64,000 nucleotides of DNA from Epiperipatus broadwayi (Eukaryota; Onychophora; Udeonychophora; Euonychophora; Peripatidae). Below, in pieces: positions 62,901-64,000 of this stretch. Under the pieces are notes generated by a model that did not search any database, was not told the origin of the DNA, and was given only the letters and a program-made list of their open reading frames with translations. Position 1 is the first letter of the stretch. Every line of letters starts with the position of its first letter. A program made the translations under genes and the position numbers. Location: the NCBI GenBank assembly GCA_028023455.1, contig JAQFVV010006231.1, forward strand, positions 4,976,036 through 5,040,035. Direction: 5' to 3'.

Positions 62901-64000
62901 ATCTACTTGACAGATGGCATCACTTTGGAGAAAGCAATGAAAAAAAAAAAGTCCATAAGAAATAAATTAATGCAAAATAGTAAATAAAATGTACTTCATT
63001 GTTATAAATAAAACAAAATAATAAAAAAATAATCCACATGAATTTTAATAATGACAATAAATCAGTCAAATATAATTTTTTGTAATTTTTTTATACTGAA
63101 ACAATGAAATTAATGAATACTTTCTTATTATTAATTTCAAAATGAAGAAATGTGTTAATGTTTTTAAGGAAATGATGAATTTTTTATCTTAAATGTTTTT
63201 AATATAATGATAACTTTTTCTATTTACTTTTGGGATAAGAACTGAAACACACTTCATGAAATGACATTAAACTCTGAGGGAATTAATTGCATTTATTTTT
63301 AGGGAAAAAAAATAGAAACATATTTCATAAAATATAAGCAGCCATAACATATTTGCATTTGTACATGAATTAAATTTATTATAGATTCGTTTTATTAAAT
63401 ACACATTACTGTCATTTACTTTCTTGTGTTTATATTTTGGGGATATTTTTTTTTTGCTAAAATATTTTGATTTAATACTCTTCTTGCAGTAAACTATTTT
63501 CAATAAATAAATGTTCTATTGATTTTGCATTTGATCTCAGTGTAAGTTCTTATGGATTGAATTTTTTTTTTTTCATGACTTTGATTTAATATATTTCTTA
63601 CCCTAAATTATTTTAATGCAAAAAATGAAACAAGATCTTATTCATTTTGGATTTGATTTCATATTTGCATTAAATTTCTTATAGCTTGGATTTTTTGTTA
63701 TAATTTATTTATTTATACACTCAATTGCTTCCTTTACTTTTTGTATTGTTTTACTTATTAAACTTTTTTATTTAATATATTTTTTCCTGTGAATTATTTT
63801 TTAAAAAGACTGACTTTTAATGATACATATTATTTTCCATCAATATTAATTTCTTATGGAATATTTTTTTTATTTCTTTGTTTGCTAAAAGACTAAATAA
63901 TAAACTCAATAATAAATGTATACATTGTGTTTCTTATAAATTAGTTTTTTATTATTATTATTGCTTTCTCTTATGTAGGTCATGCTGCAAATAAAGTAAA
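59926..64000. other. AT-rich region to the window end
   Basis: No gene recognised; likely still within or beyond SNRPE intron 1. A 19-base duplication around TTTCTTTCCAGTATA lies at about 60391-60424. Remaining open frames are short and low-complexity. Confidence 0.5.

Noticed and set aside
63267-63503. 78-codon minus-strand frame near the end
   Set aside because: Lys/Asn/Ile/Tyr-rich translation typical of random AT-rich DNA.

Overview
This window looks like nuclear DNA from an AT-rich invertebrate animal. The reasons are two metazoan-type housekeeping genes separated by long gene-poor stretches, a spliced gene start, and a load of decayed eukaryotic transposable elements: Merlin, hAT, Penelope-like, Ty3/gypsy, an RTE-type LINE and tRNA-derived SINEs. 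The phylum cannot be fixed from what is visible. No bacterial gene, operon, CRISPR array or phage is present.

Only two host genes are supported. RNASEH2C, the small non-catalytic subunit of ribonuclease H2, is a complete single-exon gene on the minus strand at 33374-33787. The first coding exon of SNRPE, the spliceosomal SmE protein, lies on the plus strand at 56491-56541; its later exons were not found and probably lie beyond the window.

Layout: 0.2-1.1 kb holds a broken Merlin (ISXO2-like) transposase. 2.1-2.7 kb holds a broken hAT transposase end. 8.3-10.5 kb is a non-autonomous DNA transposon with 48-bp inverted ends and an exact 8-bp target duplication, filled with tandem repeats. 15.9-21.2 kb holds two copies of one Penelope-like element (PLE) placed head to head, each with RT and GIY-YIG endonuclease remnants, tRNA-like pieces and a hammerhead-ribozyme-like motif. 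22.1-26.8 kb has a gypsy integrase fragment cut off by a pair of 1.15-kb direct repeats. 30.7-30.8 kb is a nearly perfect foldback with a hammerhead-like core. 31.7 kb is a small MITE. 35.8-37.1 kb is a second inverted-repeat transposon. 40.2-44.4 kb is a decayed gypsy element with both LTRs. 49.5 and 55.3 kb carry two tRNA-derived SINEs. 53.0-53.8 kb is a nested inverted-repeat structure. 59.2-59.9 kb is the 3' end of an RTE-like LINE.

The most unusual material is the PLE head-to-head pair, whose 3' regions combine an antisense tRNA 3' half, a sense tRNA-like 5' half and a hammerhead-like motif, and the separate foldback at 30.7 kb, which carries the same kind of catalytic-core spelling inside a long palindrome. 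All claims come from reading the sequence; no alignment, folding or database search was run.
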